Shown piece after piece: positions 61,828 to 64,000 of a DNA stretch of 64,000 nucleotides; positions within the stretch are counted from its first letter, which is position 1, and each line of letters starts with the position of its first letter. The DNA is from Alphaproteobacteria bacterium. Its GTDB lineage: Bacteria > Pseudomonadota > Alphaproteobacteria > MPNO01 > UBA830. The DNA lies in the NCBI GenBank assembly GCA_022822405.1, contig JAJEBT010000001.1, positions 109,400-173,399 on the forward strand, given 5' to 3'. The position numbers and the translations under genes were made by a program. The notes beneath the pieces were generated by a model. It saw nothing but the letters and a program-made list of their open reading frames with translations. It was not told where the DNA came from and did no database searches.

Positions 61828-62934
61828 ATGAAACTTGGTTTTTTCACGATGCCGGTGCACCGGCTGGATCGTGACTACACGGAGGTCCTGCAGGAAGACC
61901 GCGAGGCCATCATACTCGCCGACCGGCTCGGCTACTCCGAGGCCTATGTCGGCGAGCACGTCACGGACGCGGCGGAAAGCATCACCAACTCGATGCTCTT
62001 TCAGGCAAGCCTGATCTCCGAGACCAGCCAGATCAAGCTCGGCACGGGAACCACCAACCTGTCGCACACCCACCCCGTGCTGGTCGCCGCCCAGGCGGCG
62101 ATGCTGGATCATCTGCTGAAGGGCCGTTTCCTGTTCGGCGTCAGCCCCGGCGCCCTCGAATCGGATGCCGAGGCGCTGGGCATCCGCGGCATGGACCGCA
62201 ACGAGATGTTCGTCGAATCCATAGGCCACATCCTCGACATATGGCAGGGCGAACCGCCCTACGACCTCGAGGGCAAGCACTGGAACATCACCACCCGCGA
62301 GACGCTGTTTCCCGAGATCGGGCTCGGCCCGATCGCCAAGCCCTACCAGAAGCCCCACCCGCCCGTGCTCGGCACCGTCGTCGCCCCCTTTTCCAAGGGC
62401 GTCATCGAGATGGGCCGCAAGGGCTTCCTCCCGATCTCGGCGAACTTCCTCCTCGACAAGTGGGTCCGGACCCACTGGGCCAACTACGCGCAGGGCTGTT
62501 CCGAAGCCGGGCGCACGGCTGATCCCGCCGACTGGCGAGTCGCCCGCTCGATCTTCGTCCATGACGATCACGCGACGGCGCTGGAGTACGGGCGGGACAG
62601 CGAGCGCAGCCCCTACCGGTTCTACTACAAGCAACTGTTCACCAAGCTGAAGAAGGCCAACCGCCACGAGGTGTTCAAGCCCGAGCGGGATTTCCCTGAC
62701 GACCGGCTGACGCTGGATTTCGTGGTCGACAGCCTCGTCATCGCCGGCGATGTGAGCTCGGTGACCGAGCAGCTGCTGGCGTTCCGTGAGGTAACCGGGG
62801 ATTTCGGGACGCTGCTTTACGCAGGCAAGGACTGGGAGGACAAGGCACTCGGCAGGCGGTCGATGGAATTGATGGCCGAGAAGGTCATGCCGGCGGTCAA
62901 TGCGGCGATCGGACACCGCGAGGCGGCTGAGTGA
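61828..62934 (+). CDS. LLM-class flavin-dependent oxidoreductase (limonene 1,2-monooxygenase-like)
   Basis: 368 residues from the ATG at 61828, with GGAG before it. The luciferase-like barrel is clear: MKLGFFTMPVHR, LADRLGYSEAYVGEHVTD, IKLGTGTTNLSHTHPV and LKGRFLFGVSPG. The arrangement resembles limonene 1,2-monooxygenase and related two-component flavin monooxygenases, which need a separate flavin reductase; none is seen here. It stands alone between the kinase and a crotonase, with a promoter-like TATACA near 61784 upstream. Confidence 0.9.
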   Translation: MKLGFFTMPVHRLDRDYTEVLQEDREAIILADRLGYSEAYVGEHVTDAAESITNSMLFQASLISETSQIKLGTGTTNLSHTHPVLVAAQAAMLDHLLKGRFLFGVSPGALESDAEALGIRGMDRNEMFVESIGHILDIWQGEPPYDLEGKHWNITTRETLFPEIGLGPIAKPYQKPHPPVLGTVVAPFSKGVIEMGRKGFLPISANFLLDKWVRTHWANYAQGCSEAGRTADPADWRVARSIFVHDDHATALEYGRDSERSPYRFYYKQLFTKLKKANRHEVFKPERDFPDDRLTLDFVVDSLVIAGDVSSVTEQLLAFREVTGDFGTLLYAGKDWEDKALGRRSMELMAEKVMPAVNAAIGHREAAE

Positions 62935-63288
62935 CCGCAGGCAGCACGCAACGCAACCTGCCGGCTACGCGCTCGTCCGCGAGAGGGCCCCGCCGGACAT
63001 AGCGTTCCAGCGGTCCGGCGAGAGGGGGCGGCTGCGGGACGGACGGACGCTTGCACTCCCCGCGCTTCCGGCGCACGGGTTTCAGCCCGACGACTCGGCC
63101 GCGCCACGAACGCATGAAAGGAAGTGGCCCGGAAGCCCGGCCGCAGATCGTTCCCGTGCTCCTGAACTTCCGACACAGCTTCTGGCGGCGCGAGGGGCTG
63201 TGAGCCGCGGAATCGCCTCTCTGGACGGATGCGGCGCTGCGCCATATCCTGCATCGCTCCATGATCGAAACCGCAGACGGGGCCCGTC
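62935..63288. other. 354-base intergenic region before the terminal crotonase
   Basis: Frames on both strands are GC-rich shadows with no protein resemblance. No promoter or hairpin of note was recognised. Confidence 0.45.
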
Positions 63289-64000
63289 TTGAACACCTCA
63301 ACATACAGCAGCATCCGCTACGAGGTGACGGATGGCGTCGCCAGGATCGTGTTCAACCTGCCGCAATACGCCAACGCGCTCGATCTTGCAGGCGTTCGCG
63401 AAACCCATGACGCGCTTGTTCGGGCCGAGGCCGACGACGCGGTCGGCGCCGTGATGTTCACGGGCGCGGGAGATGCCTTCTGTTCGGGTTTCAACCTCAA
63501 GGAAATCCCGGCGGCGGACGAGGGCATCAGCCCTCACTTCCGGGAACTGGCGATGTGGTGGCACCAGGTGTTCCACCTGATCGTGCGGTTGCGAAAACCG
63601 GTGTTCTCCGCCGTCAACGGCGTCGCGGCCGGCTCCGGGCTGGGCATCGCGCTCTGTTCGGATATCGTGGTGTGCACCGACGATGCCCGCTTCCTCTGCG
63701 CCTGGCATTCGATAGGCCTCGCCAACGATGCCACCACGAGCTATTCGCTGGCCAAGATCGTCGGCTTCCGCCGCGCCATGGAACTGATGTTGACCAACCG
63801 CGCCCTTGACGCTCGCGAAGCGCTTGAGTGGCAGATCGTCAACCGAATCTACGACCGCGACCGGTTCGAGGCCGATGCCTGGTCGATCGCCAGAGATCTC
63901 GCGGCCGGACCGACCCATCTTCAGGCCATGGCCAGGGAGAGTTTCCACATGGGCTGGCGCCGGTCGATCGAGGAAGCCACCGAATTCGAGATCCAGAACG
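63289..64000 (+). CDS. Enoyl-CoA hydratase/isomerase family protein (partial at window end, TTG start)
   Basis: The first 237 codons, running off the window. The start is a TTG at 63289; a stop codon closes the frame just upstream at 63262-63264 and no ATG is available, and the following residues (NTSTYSSIRYEVTDGVARI) match a family N-terminus. The oxyanion-hole segment GDAFCSGFNL is present. The two catalytic glutamates of hydratases are absent: the first position is G119 (AAGSGLGIAL), the second W139 (FLCAWHS). It may be an isomerase, hydrolase, ring-cleavage or other crotonase rather than a hydratase. Confidence 0.78.
   Translation, partial: MNTSTYSSIRYEVTDGVARIVFNLPQYANALDLAGVRETHDALVRAEADDAVGAVMFTGAGDAFCSGFNLKEIPAADEGISPHFRELAMWWHQVFHLIVRLRKPVFSAVNGVAAGSGLGIALCSDIVVCTDDARFLCAWHSIGLANDATTSYSLAKIVGFRRAMELMLTNRALDAREALEWQIVNRIYDRDRFEADAWSIARDLAAGPTHLQAMARESFHMGWRRSIEEATEFEIQN

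Noticed and set aside
60331..62916. An 861-codon minus-strand open frame
   Set aside because: It spans antisense across the kinase, an intergenic gap and the LLM flavoprotein, which cannot all be one real gene; composition is shadow-like.

Overview
This is a GC-rich stretch of chromosome, most likely from an alphaproteobacterium of the Rhodospirillales/Rhizobiales type. The best evidence is the housekeeping block: a GatB/YqeY-domain gene, dnaG and rpoD in a row on the minus strand, divergent from carA-carB-greA-trxB on the plus strand. Both arrangements are familiar in Alphaproteobacteria. No phage, CRISPR array, complete insertion sequence or rRNA operon is visible.

Positions 1-8470 (minus strand) form a catabolic and transport block. 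In transcription order it holds a flavin monooxygenase, a small helix-turn-helix-like protein, a three-part ABC importer (ATPase, NMT1-type binding protein, permease), a Rieske oxygenase, an SDR, a cupin, an alpha/beta hydrolase, an atypical SDR and the first 35 codons of a ThDP enzyme. The likely job is uptake and oxygenative degradation of an aromatic or similar organic acid. Between 8471 and 9250 lies a decayed stretch that keeps the last codons of a TonB-dependent receptor.

Positions 9251-20038 (plus strand) hold a complete TRAP transporter (binding protein, small and large permease), an M20-like protein that lacks the usual metal ligands, an MDR oxidoreductase, an enoyl-CoA hydratase, an acyl-CoA synthetase, a CLC-type chloride protein with CBS domains, and a PotD-like binding protein that has no permease. 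A second acyl-CoA synthetase converges on this block. Next come a RES-type toxin-antitoxin pair with an AT-rich promoter and tRNA-Lys(CTT), a small island-like patch.

Positions 23988-43550 are an accessory metabolic region. It has an ornithine-cyclodeaminase/mu-crystallin homologue, an atypical RidA protein, two lone molybdenum-hydroxylase large subunits, an amidase and an SDR. It then has a compact cluster HyuB / UbiD / HyuA / HyuB with a zinc-ribbon tail / hydroxyisobutyrate-dehydrogenase-like / cupin (33033-41938), a tRNA with anticodon CAT and a second UbiD. The six-gene cluster is the best candidate in the window for an undescribed system. By analogy with acetone and acetophenone carboxylases it may pair ATP-dependent activation or carboxylation with prenyl-FMN-dependent (de)carboxylation.

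Positions 43679-54177 are the housekeeping block. After it come msrP (without msrQ), an orphan TRAP binding protein, a third lone molybdenum-hydroxylase subunit translationally coupled to a second RidA, an OmpR-type two-component system, a limonene-monooxygenase-like LLM flavoprotein, and the start of a crotonase that runs off the window.

Three of the four solute-binding-protein genes are followed directly by a strong perfect hairpin. No dedicated transcription factor was recognised in the first 43 kb apart from the 78-residue helix-turn-helix-like protein and the antitoxin.
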